Below are positions 8,578-16,198 of a stretch of 64,000 nt of DNA, one piece after another. The translations under genes were made by a program, and so were the position numbers. Numbering within the stretch: the first letter of the stretch is position 1; every line of letters starts with the position of its first letter. Origin of the DNA: a bacterium. GTDB taxonomy: Bacteria > Sysuimicrobiota > Sysuimicrobiia > Sysuimicrobiales > Segetimicrobiaceae. The DNA lies in contig DATGHU010000051.1 of assembly GCA_035307765.1 (NCBI GenBank), positions 4,601 to 68,600 on the forward strand, in the 5' to 3' direction. The notes under the pieces are model-generated. The model was not told the origin of the DNA. It was given only the letters and a program-made list of their open reading frames with translations, and searched no databases.

Positions 8578-9416
8578 AGGTTCGAGTCGGCGGGGTGGAA
8601 CTGCACTACGAGTCGGCGGGGTCGGGGCCGCCGTGCATCCTGGTCCACGGCGGGCCGGGGATGAGCCACCCGCAGATGCTGTCGGCATTCGCGCCCCTCG
8701 CGGACCGAGTGCGGCTCATTGCCTACGAGCACCGGGGGCACGGCGAATCCTCCCGCGCGCCGGTGGAGACCTATACCCAACGACAGTTGGCCGAGGACCT
8801 CCACGAATTCTGCCGCGCGCTCGGGCTCGAGCGTCCGCTCGTGCTCGGCGCCTCGGCGGGGGGGTTCGTCTCGCTGCTCTACGCCGGACGGCATCCCACC
8901 GAGCCGCGCGCCCTCATCCTGGTCGGCACCTCGGCCAGCCGAGGGTTCATGGCGCGCGCCACCGCCAACATGGGCCGGCTCGGCACCCCGGCGATGCAGG
9001 AGGCGTACCGTACGCTGTGGGATGGATCTCTCACCGACCCCGACGCCTTCCGGCGCGCGTTCGAGACGATACTGCCCATGTACTATTATGATCGGCGCCG
9101 CTGTCCGGCGAACCTTGCCGGACGACAGTTTGACCCCGAGACGCGCCGGGCCCTCATCCGGGACTATGCCGTCTACGACGCCCGGGCGGGCCTCGCGGCG
9201 GTGCGCGCTCCCACGTTCGTTGGGGTCGGACGCCACGACTGGATCTGTCCGGTTGAGGAGTCGGTCGAGATCGCGGGGTTGATCCCCGGTGCCGAACTCT
9301 ACGTCTTCGAACACAGCGGCCACTCCCCGCACGTCGAGGAGCCGGCCGCCTTTCAAGCGGCGTTGGGGGCGTTTCTCGACCGGGCGCTGGACCCCCGCCT
9401 CGACGGACCAGGGTGA
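8574..9416 (+). CDS. alpha/beta hydrolase (proline iminopeptidase-like)
   Basis: A 280-residue alpha/beta hydrolase. The oxyanion-region motif HGGPG lies at residues 25-29, the nucleophile elbow GASAGG gives Ser94, and the other triad members fit Asp222 (GRHDWICP) and His250 (HSGHSPH). HGGPG is typical of proline iminopeptidases and related C-C or ester hydrolases, so the substrate is open. The ATG at 8574 overlaps the stop of the decayed permease. The next gene starts 3 nt after its stop, so it probably belongs to the TcuA/ThDP/MmgE cluster and may release or cleave that pathway's substrate. Confidence 0.88.
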   Translation: MKVRVGGVELHYESAGSGPPCILVHGGPGMSHPQMLSAFAPLADRVRLIAYEHRGHGESSRAPVETYTQRQLAEDLHEFCRALGLERPLVLGASAGGFVSLLYAGRHPTEPRALILVGTSASRGFMARATANMGRLGTPAMQEAYRTLWDGSLTDPDAFRRAFETILPMYYYDRRRCPANLAGRQFDPETRRALIRDYAVYDARAGLAAVRAPTFVGVGRHDWICPVEESVEIAGLIPGAELYVFEHSGHSPHVEEPAAFQAALGAFLDRALDPRLDGPG

Positions 9417-9419
9417 GCG

Positions 9420-10904
9420 GTGGACGTTATCGACGTGATCGTGATCGGCGGCGGGAACGCCGCCCTCTGCGCGGCGTTGGCCGCCGCTGAGCACGGGGCC
9501 CGGGTGCTCCTGCTGGAACGCGCGCCGCTTGAGGCGCGCGGAGGAAACTCCGCGGTGACCGCCGGCGCGCTGCGGTTTCCCTACGGGGGGGTGGAAGACC
9601 TGAGCCGGATCGTCAAGGATCCGGCCCTCACCCAAGCGGGCAAGGTCGACGTCGGACGATACAGCGAGGACGACTTCCTTGGCGATCTCCAGCGGGTCAC
9701 GCACGGACAGACGGACCCTGCGCTTGGGCGGGCGCTCGCTTCGCAGGCGTTCCCGACGATGGGTTGGTTGAGCCGGCAGGGCGTGGAATTCGTCCTGGCC
9801 TACGATCGACAGTCCTTCCTCGTGGGCGAGACGTATCGCTTTTGGGGCGGCCTGGCGGTGAAGGTGAGGGGGGAGGGGCCGGGCCTCATCGCCGCGCTGT
9901 ACCGGGCGGCGCAGGCGGCGGATGTCGCCGTCATGTACGAGTCCCGGGCCACCGCCCTGGCGTGGGACGCCGCCGCCCGTGAGTGGAGGGTTGGCGTCTC
10001 GACCGGAACCCGCGCGCTGGAGCACCGGGCGCGGAGCGTGGTCCTGGCCTGCGGCGGGTTCGAGGCCAACCCCGAGATGCGGGCGGCACACCTCGGGCCG
10101 AAGTGGAGAGGGGTGAAGGTGCGCGGCACCCCGCACAACACCGGGGACGGCATCAAGATGGGGTTGGGGGTGGGCGCCCGGCCGTTCGGGCAGTGGAGCG
10201 GGGCCCACGCGGTGGCCTGGGACATCAACGCCCCGGCGGCCAACGACCGGCGGGCGGTCCAGCACTTCGAGCGGGATTCCTACCCGCTGGGGATGTACGT
10301 CAACATCCACGGGGAGCGATTCGTCGACGAGGGGGAGGACTTCCGCAACTACACCTACGCGCGCTTCGGGCGGGAGATCATGCGCCAGCCGCAGCGGGTG
10401 GCGTTTCAAATCTTCGATCAGAAGACCGTCCGGCTGCTGAAGAAGCCCTATACGCTTACCGGCACGACCCGCATCCAGGCGAACACGCTGGACGAGCTGG
10501 CCCGCGCCGCCGGTCTCGAAGGGCGCACGTTCGCGCGCACGGTCGCCGAGTTCAACGCGGCCGTCGGCGACCGCCCGTTCAACCCCGCGATCAGGGACGG
10601 GAAGGCCGCCGCCGCCCTCCGGCTCCCCAAATCGAACTGGGCCCAACGGCTGGACTCGCCGCCGTACGTGTGCTTTCCGGTGACCTGCGGCATCACGTTC
10701 ACCTTCGGCGGGCTCCGGGTGGGAGCGGACGCGTCCGTGGCGGGCGCCGACGATCGGAGGATCGGGGGACTGTTCGCCTGCGGCGAACTTGTGGGCGGGT
10801 TGTTCTACGACAACTACCCCGGGGGAACGGGGCTGATGGCGGGGGCGGTTTTCGGCCGGCTGGCGGGAACCGGCGCCGCCGCGCACGCAGGCCGCTCGGG
10901 GTGA
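9420..10904 (+). CDS. FAD-dependent tricarballylate dehydrogenase-like flavoprotein
   Basis: A 494-residue flavoprotein of the succinate dehydrogenase/fumarate reductase superfamily, most like TcuA. The FAD-binding dinucleotide motif VIGGGNAALCAA is at residues 8-19, followed by LLLERAP and a GGNSAVTAGALRF segment. The C-terminal FAD-contacting part reads FACGELVGGLFYDNYPGGTGL. TcuA oxidises tricarballylate to cis-aconitate; other members act on related di- and tricarboxylates or 3-keto steroids. The GTG start at 9420 lies 3 nt after the hydrolase stop. The neighbours are a two-part ThDP decarboxylase and an MmgE/PrpD gene, which fits carboxylic-acid catabolism. The exact substrate is inferred only. 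Confidence 0.85.
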   Translation: MDVIDVIVIGGGNAALCAALAAAEHGARVLLLERAPLEARGGNSAVTAGALRFPYGGVEDLSRIVKDPALTQAGKVDVGRYSEDDFLGDLQRVTHGQTDPALGRALASQAFPTMGWLSRQGVEFVLAYDRQSFLVGETYRFWGGLAVKVRGEGPGLIAALYRAAQAADVAVMYESRATALAWDAAAREWRVGVSTGTRALEHRARSVVLACGGFEANPEMRAAHLGPKWRGVKVRGTPHNTGDGIKMGLGVGARPFGQWSGAHAVAWDINAPAANDRRAVQHFERDSYPLGMYVNIHGERFVDEGEDFRNYTYARFGREIMRQPQRVAFQIFDQKTVRLLKKPYTLTGTTRIQANTLDELARAAGLEGRTFARTVAEFNAAVGDRPFNPAIRDGKAAAALRLPKSNWAQRLDSPPYVCFPVTCGITFTFGGLRVGADASVAGADDRRIGGLFACGELVGGLFYDNYPGGTGLMAGAVFGRLAGTGAAAHAGRSG

Positions 10905-10916
10905 AGGGGGCATCGG

Positions 10917-11426
10917 ATGGACTGGAGCGCGAAGATGGCCGAGTCGCTCAAGAGCAACGGGTACCAGATGGTCGCGTACGTCCCCGACGAAGTGGCCGAT
11001 CGCCTGCTGCAGCTGCTGCACCGGGACGGCGCGCTCACGATGGTCTCGGCCACCCGCGAAGAAGAGGCGCTGGCGATCCTGTGCGGCGGGTTCCTCGGCG
11101 GGAAAAAGGGTGTGCTGGTGATGCAGGGCAGCGGCCTCGGGAACTCGATCAACGCCCTGTGCGGGCTGGCGATCGGCTACCAAATTCCCTTCCTGATGGT
11201 GATCAGCGAGCGGGGGCGGCTCGGCGAGTTCAACAGCGTGCAGGTGCCGCTCGGGCGCGCGGCCCCCAGGATCTTTGAGGCCCTCGGGGTGCAGGCGTTC
11301 TGGATCAACCATCCCGAGGAGATCGCCCCGATTGTGGAGGGGGCGACAAAACTGGCATTCGGCGGTGGACTGCCCGTTGCGCTCATCCTGTCGACGGCGC
11401 TGAGCGGGGGGAAGACATGGCGATGA
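10917..11426 (+). CDS. ThDP-dependent decarboxylase, alpha subunit (ComD/phosphonopyruvate-decarboxylase-like PYR domain)
   Basis: A 169-residue pyrimidine-binding (PYR) domain of a thiamine-diphosphate enzyme, encoded separately from its PP domain as in sulfopyruvate decarboxylase ComDE. The conserved glutamate that activates ThDP is in SATREEEA (about residues 44-51). It is followed by the helix-turn GGFLGGKKGVLVMQGSGLGNS typical of this branch. It starts 12 nt after the TcuA-like gene and overlaps the beta subunit by 10 nt. It acts on a 2-oxo acid, possibly a 3-substituted pyruvate, but the substrate is unknown. Confidence 0.87.
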   Translation: MDWSAKMAESLKSNGYQMVAYVPDEVADRLLQLLHRDGALTMVSATREEEALAILCGGFLGGKKGVLVMQGSGLGNSINALCGLAIGYQIPFLMVISERGRLGEFNSVQVPLGRAAPRIFEALGVQAFWINHPEEIAPIVEGATKLAFGGGLPVALILSTALSGGKTWR

Positions 11427-11992
11427 CTCGCCTCGAGGCGTTTCAGCGGCTGCTCCCGCTGCTCGGCCGGGCGGCGGTCCTCGCGAACCTGGGGAAGAAC
11501 ACCTACGACCTGTTCGCCGCCGGGCACCGGCCGGAGAACTTCTACACCTGGGGAGCGATGGGCACGGTCTCGTCGGTGGGACTGGGGCTCGCCCTGGCCC
11601 GGCCCGATCTTCGGGTCGTCGTCCTCGACGGCGACGGCTCGCTCCTCATGAACCTCGGTTCGCTCGCCACGATCGCGGCGCTGCGCCCCTCGAACCTGGT
11701 GCACATCGTCTGCGATACGCAGACGTATGAGACGACGGGCGGGCAGGCCTCTCACACCGCGGTGGCCGCGGACCTCGCGGCGATCGGCCGGGGGGCGGGG
11801 CTCTCGCACGTCGAGGCCGTCGTTGATCTCGATGCCTTGGCACAGGCGGTGCGCCGCGGCCTGGCGGAGCCCGGCCCGTGGTTGATCGTTGCCCGGATGG
11901 AGGGGACGGCGACCACCGCGTCCAAAGTCCCCCGCCGCCCGATCTACGACAAGTATCGTTTCATGGAGGCGATCGGGTCGACCGGGCGCTGA
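11417..11992 (+). CDS. ThDP-dependent decarboxylase, beta subunit (ComE-like PP domain)
   Basis: A 191-residue pyrophosphate-binding domain. The ThDP/Mg motif begins GDGSLLMNLGSL at about residues 72-83 and ends with CDTQTYETTGGQ, where most relatives have an Asn in place of one Thr; the Asp and the GGQ are kept. It would pair with the preceding alpha subunit into an alpha/beta decarboxylase. Two starts are possible: ATG 11417, just after GGGGGGAAG, or ATG 11423, which makes an exact ATGA overlap with the alpha stop. Both give the same domain. Confidence 0.87.
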   Translation: MAMTRLEAFQRLLPLLGRAAVLANLGKNTYDLFAAGHRPENFYTWGAMGTVSSVGLGLALARPDLRVVVLDGDGSLLMNLGSLATIAALRPSNLVHIVCDTQTYETTGGQASHTAVAADLAAIGRGAGLSHVEAVVDLDALAQAVRRGLAEPGPWLIVARMEGTATTASKVPRRPIYDKYRFMEAIGSTGR

Positions 11993-12015
11993 CCCGGAAC
12001 GTCGGAGCGCAGGCG

Positions 12016-13436
12016 GTGGCGCGGGTGGACGGCGGGATCGAGGGGGGACCGACCGGATCGCCGGGTTTGTCGAGGGGGCCACGTTTGAGCGGCTCCCGGC
12101 TGCGGTGGTGCAGAGGACCAAGGAGGTGCTCTACGACGGCCTCGGCGCCCTGTTGTCCGCCACCTCCGCCCGGTACGACAACGGTGAGGTCCTGGGGCGG
12201 TTCGGGCGCGAGGTGGGCGGCACTCCTGAGGCGCAGGTGTTCGGGGCGGAGTTCAGGACCAACATCGAGACGGCGGCGCTCATCAACGGGACATTCGGTT
12301 ACTACTGCGACGTGGAAAGCCACCACCCGGGCGCGATCATGCACGCGATCGCCATCGTGGGTCCCGCTGCCCTGGCGGTCGGCGAGAAGTGCCGCCGGGA
12401 CGTGCTCACCGCGATCGTCGTCGGCATCGACGTCGGCTGCCGGGTCAGCGCCGCGCTCGGAGGCGCCGCCCTGGTATGCGCGCGGGTTTCACCCGTCGTG
12501 CGTCGCCGGGACGTTCGGGGTGCTCGCGGCCGCGGCGCGCCTGATCGGGCTGCGGGGGGCGCCGCGGCGGCACGCGTTTGGACTCGCCGGCACCTCGGCC
12601 TCAGGTCTGCTGGCCTGGGTGAGCGATCCGAGCGAGCACTCCCGCCCGTACAACATGGGGCTCGCGGCCGGGCACGGCGTGCGGGCCGCGCACCTGGCCT
12701 CCTGCGGTTTCGGCGGCCCCCCGGCGGTGTTTGCCGGGAAGTATCCGCTGGGTCAGGCGTTCAGCGGGCGGTGGGACGGACGGGCGCTCTGCGACGGGCT
12801 CGGCGAGCGGTTCAAGGTCATGGAGATGACGTTCAAGCGCTACGCCTGCTGTGCGTTCATCCACCCCGGGCTCGACGGCCTTCTGGACATCCGGGCGGCG
12901 GACGCCGTGGCCCCCGAGGCGATGCGGCGGATCACCCTGCGGTGCCCCCGCTCCGGCTACCACGTGATCGACGGCAACCCGTTGCGCTCGCATTGCGCCC
13001 AGTACGTGCTGGCGCTCGCCGCCCATAAAGGCGGAGTGGAGTTTTCCGATATTCTCCACGACCGTCGGGGCGATCCCGAGATCCGGCGGCTTTCCGAGAA
13101 CATCCAGGTGGTCGGCGACGAGGAGCTGGATCAAACCTACCCCGATCTCTACCGGTCCATCATCGAGATCGAGACGACGGGCGGACGCCGGTTCCGCCGC
13201 GACGTGACGTATCCGAAAGGTGCCCCGGAGTGCCCGCTGACCCCCCCGAACTTCGGGAGAAGTTCGCGACCCTGACCCGCGAGGTGATTTCCCCGGGCCG
13301 GGGCGAGGAGATCGGGGCGATGATCGATCGCCTGGAGGACGTCGAGGATATCGGCGCGCTGGCGAGGCTCTTGGGACGAGAGCACCGTCCGGGCGCATCA
13401 GTGGAGCGGCGGCGCGGAAGACCCCCCGCATCCTGA
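12016..13436 (+). pseudogene. MmgE/PrpD family protein, frameshifted (three single-base changes)
   Basis: A complete MmgE/PrpD protein can be read only by switching frames. Part one starts at GTG 12016. At the six-G run 12042-12047 the frame moves to give TDRIAGFVEG onward, including CDVESHHPGA. An extra G at 12473-12474 returns it to the first frame at YARGFHPSC, and the seven-C run 13241-13247 shifts it again to give PPELREKFATL through ARLLGREH, ending at 13436. The family includes 2-methylcitrate dehydratase and cis-aconitate decarboxylase. All three changes are in mononucleotide runs, so sequencing error is likely; without correction the gene is broken. It follows the ThDP decarboxylase genes directly. 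Confidence 0.85.
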
Positions 13437-13726
13437 CCCCCATATCCCACCCGGCGGCCCCGGAGCAGGCGATGATGGCCGCGGTGCCCAGGGTTAGGTC
13501 GATCTTCTCCCATACTTCTTCGAAGACTCCGGCCCCGCCACCGACTGCGCTAATCCGAAAGATAACCCAAACCATCACCCGGAATAGACTGAACCTCTCC
13601 CCCCTGCGGTAGGTAAGGGGTAGGGAAACGAGACATCCGGACGGATGGCGCACCTCATACGTTCGGAGGGTTCTTCGTCACGTTGCGGGGTCTGGTGGCA
13701 CTGAGCGACAGGAAGGAGCGCGCGGA
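13437..13726. other. intergenic region, promoter region of sigma factor gene
   Basis: About 290 bases with no recognisable gene on either strand. It separates the catabolic cluster from the ECF sigma factor gene and should contain that gene's promoter. I could not identify a convincing ECF-type -35/-10 pair. Confidence 0.4.
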
Positions 13727-14236
13727 ATGAACCGAGAGGATTTCGCCGGGATCTACGACGTGCAGTATCCGCGGGTGTTCCGCTACCTGCTGTGGCGGTT
13801 GCGCAACCGGGACGCCGCTGAGGAAATGACGGCGGAGGTGTTTGCCACGGCGCTCGCCGCATTTCAGAAGGGGACGACGCCGAAGCACGTCGGGAGCTGG
13901 CTCGTCGGCATCGCGGACCACTTCGCCTTGCGGTCCTGGCGGAGGCAGCGAACCGAGCGAGCGGCACTGTCCGAGAGTCCCGGGACCGAGCGGGATCCGG
14001 AGGAGCTGGTTCTGGCGCGATTGGAGCGGGATGAGATCTGGCGCTGCGTGGACGCGTTGAGCCCGGAGCATCAACAGGTCATCCTGCTTCGGATCGTTGC
14101 GGGGTTGAGCGCGCGCGAAGTCGGGGGGCTCACGGGAAAGACCGAGGAAGCCGTGAGGAGTCTGCAGCTTCGTGCGCTTCATGCATTCCGAGTTCGTTGG
14201 AGGGAGGCACAGGCCGATGCAGGGCTACGCAGCTGA
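13727..14236 (+). CDS. ECF (group 4) RNA polymerase sigma factor
   Basis: A 169-residue sigma-70 family protein with only regions 2 and 4. Region 2 spans about residues 8-75 (YPRVFRYLLWRLRN, AAEEMTAEVFATAL), and region 4 about 105-160 (LSPEHQQVILLRIVAGLSAREV with a helix-turn-helix). ECF sigmas direct RNA polymerase to stress or surface-signal genes and are usually held by a membrane anti-sigma. The start at 13727 has GGAAGGAG upstream. The next gene overlaps it by 20 nt and encodes a single-pass membrane protein that fits an anti-sigma role. Confidence 0.93.
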   Translation: MNREDFAGIYDVQYPRVFRYLLWRLRNRDAAEEMTAEVFATALAAFQKGTTPKHVGSWLVGIADHFALRSWRRQRTERAALSESPGTERDPEELVLARLERDEIWRCVDALSPEHQQVILLRIVAGLSAREVGGLTGKTEEAVRSLQLRALHAFRVRWREAQADAGLRS

Positions 14237-16181
14237 GCGTTCTGACCCGCTGGGCGAGAACCGCCTAGAGGCGCTGCTCGGGGATTTGCTGGGGAAGGAA
14301 CGCCCCGAGTGGCAGCGCATTACCGCGGAGACTCCGGACCTCGCCGAACTTGGCGAGGCAGCTCGGCGGCTCCGGGTCGTCAGCCTGCGGGCGCCGCTCC
14401 CCGAAGGGCGATTTGCGGTGCGGCAGGCGCTGCTGGTTGCGGCGCAGCAGGTCCGGGATTCCGTGGCGCCGGGGAGAGCGGCATGGCGGCGGGCGGGACT
14501 CTGGCTGAGCGTGGCGGCCCTCGTCGCGATCGCGGGAGCATTTGGTCTGGGCGCTGGTCTGCTCGATCCCCTCGCTCCGCCCTCCAGTCCGGTGTACGGT
14601 TTGAGACTCGCGGTGGACAAAGCGCGGGGCGTGTTCATCCCCGGCTACCCGGTAACGGGTCAGTACGCGCTGAACTACCAATTCTCGCCCGTCCAGGTGC
14701 CGAGCGCGGGTGGCGTGACCACGACCGATGGGAAAATCGGCGGGCTGCCCGTGCGGTTGACAATGACGGCGTCGGGCGCATGCCCGGCCGGCGGACCCTG
14801 CGGGAAGTTTGTCGTGGGGGTGGCCGGACTCTCGACCGAGGCACGCACACGGCTCGGGGAGCTTCGAGGGACGTTTGCCTGCGGTTCCGGTGGGTGCATC
14901 CTGACGGTGACCGAAGCGACGGGAATATTCGCTGAGGTGAACGGATCCCGAGTGTCGGTGGGAGGATCGGGGGCAAGCGAAGGGCAGCTGGGATCCAAGA
15001 TGAACTCGCTCGGGGATTGGGTGAATCATGTCGCCGCGGCGGCCGAGCAGTTGAAGGCGAGCGGGCTGCTGCCGGCTGGGCTCACGGTCGGAGACCTTGT
15101 CAAGGACGCGGTGACCAACGAGAAGACCGGCGGGCGCCCGGGTGGAAACGGCGGAACGGGGGCTCCCAAGGGCACCAATCTCAGCACGAAGCAGGGGGCC
15201 GTGGTTGACGCTCGCGATGGCATCCACGCCCGCGGATCCAGGGGAACGGGTCCCGTCGGCCCCGCCTCCAGCGCGAGCAGCATCGCCGGCGGTTCCTCGG
15301 TGCAGGGCGACACCGGAGTTCGTGGCGCCGCGCCCAATATCGACCTCGGCGTGCATGGTGGCATCGGCGTCACGGGCGACTCGCCTACGCCCAACCCTAG
15401 CATCGACTCGGCTTCCTCGGTCCCCACCGGTCGCAACCGTGTTGGTGCCGGTGCCACACTCGTAGGCGGCCCTGGCGCTCACCATGTTAACGTCGGCATC
15501 GGAGCACGCAGCGATAAGACAGGCGCCGGCGGCGAGGCCGCCGTCGGCGGCCTGGGCGTGGGCGTCGGTGGTGGGACCGGCGTAAAAGGCGGCAGCGGCA
15601 TCAGTGTCGGGGCCGGGGCGAACGTGAGCGGCAGCGGTGTCAGTGTGGGCGCCGGAGCGAACGTGAGCGGCAGCGGCGTCAGTGTCGGCGCCGGGGCGAA
15701 TGTGACCGGCAGCGGCGTCAGTGTCGGTGCCGGGACCACCGTGAACGGCGGGGGTGGAGGCGTCATCGTGACCAACGGGGTTACCCTGGGCACCAGCGGC
15801 GTGAGCGGGGGGGGCACTGTGAGCACAGGTGGCAGTGGCGCTGGAGGAGGGACCGCCGGTAGCAGCGAGGCCGGCGGCGCCAACGTAGGTGGGAGTTCGA
15901 GCGGCGGGGCCAGCGCGAGCGGTGGGGCCAGTGCCAGCGGGAGCGGGGCCAGCGCGAGCGGTGGGGCCAGTGCCAGCGGGAGCGGGGTTACCGCGAGCGG
16001 CGGGGTCACTGCCAGTGGGGGCGGCGCCAGCAGCACAGGCAGTGGGGGTATCGGCATCGGCATTGGCATTGGGCTCAACCTTGGTGGAATCAACATCGGT
16101 GTGGGGCTCAACCTCGGCGGTGGTGGGGGCGTTTCTGGAGGCGGGGGTACGAGCGGGGGCACCGGCAACAACTCGCGGTAG
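14217..16181 (+). CDS. membrane anti-sigma-like protein with DUF5667-type segment and long Gly/Ser-rich repeat tail
   Basis: A 654-residue protein. Residues 1-90 are cytoplasmic and charged, where an anti-sigma domain would sit. A transmembrane helix spans about 93-116. Just outside it comes SSPVYGLRLAVDKARG, resembling the DUF5667 motif of proteins paired with ECF sigmas. Residues about 140-260 form a small beta-rich domain with two close cysteine pairs (ACPAGGPC, ACGSGGC). From about 300 to the end the sequence is almost only Gly, Ser, Val, Ala and Asn, with 13-residue repeats. I chose ATG 14217 because GGAGGGAGG precedes it; it overlaps the sigma gene, implying coupling. The tail may project from the cell surface. 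Anti-sigma function is inferred from position and topology. Confidence 0.8.
   Translation: MQGYAAERSDPLGENRLEALLGDLLGKERPEWQRITAETPDLAELGEAARRLRVVSLRAPLPEGRFAVRQALLVAAQQVRDSVAPGRAAWRRAGLWLSVAALVAIAGAFGLGAGLLDPLAPPSSPVYGLRLAVDKARGVFIPGYPVTGQYALNYQFSPVQVPSAGGVTTTDGKIGGLPVRLTMTASGACPAGGPCGKFVVGVAGLSTEARTRLGELRGTFACGSGGCILTVTEATGIFAEVNGSRVSVGGSGASEGQLGSKMNSLGDWVNHVAAAAEQLKASGLLPAGLTVGDLVKDAVTNEKTGGRPGGNGGTGAPKGTNLSTKQGAVVDARDGIHARGSRGTGPVGPASSASSIAGGSSVQGDTGVRGAAPNIDLGVHGGIGVTGDSPTPNPSIDSASSVPTGRNRVGAGATLVGGPGAHHVNVGIGARSDKTGAGGEAAVGGLGVGVGGGTGVKGGSGISVGAGANVSGSGVSVGAGANVSGSGVSVGAGANVTGSGVSVGAGTTVNGGGGGVIVTNGVTLGTSGVSGGGTVSTGGSGAGGGTAGSSEAGGANVGGSSSGGASASGGASASGSGASASGGASASGSGVTASGGVTASGGGASSTGSGGIGIGIGIGLNLGGINIGVGLNLGGGGGVSGGGGTSGGTGNNSR
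15591..15746 (+). repeat. four tandem 39-bp repeats (13-residue protein repeats)
   Basis: Units start at 15591, 15630, 15669 and 15708 and differ by a few third-position changes. They encode the pattern GSG(I/V)SVGAGxxVx. They lie inside the coding frame of the Gly/Ser-rich membrane protein and keep it open. Confidence 0.93.
15906..16022 (+). repeat. three tandem 39-bp repeats, first two identical
   Basis: Units 15906-15944 and 15945-15983 are identical; 15984-16022 is a diverged copy. They encode the pattern GASASGGASASGS. The period equals that of the 15591-15746 array although the sequence differs. Identical neighbours point to recent duplication. Confidence 0.92.
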
Positions 16182-16198
16182 GGTCTGGAAAGGGAATC

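Noticed and set aside
8457-11312. A 951-codon open frame on the minus strand
   Set aside because: It lies antisense to the hydrolase, TcuA-like and ThDP genes, has no ribosome site or family similarity, and its Arg/Pro/His-rich composition is what high-GC antisense frames give.
13437-13726. Minus-strand peptide similar to an enzyme fragment opposite the sigma promoter
   Set aside because: The frame reads plausibly for about 30 codons but matches no family I can name and has no start site.
15591-16022. CRISPR-like direct repeats
   Set aside because: Repeats are tandem with no spacers, keep a 13-codon period and lie inside an open coding frame.
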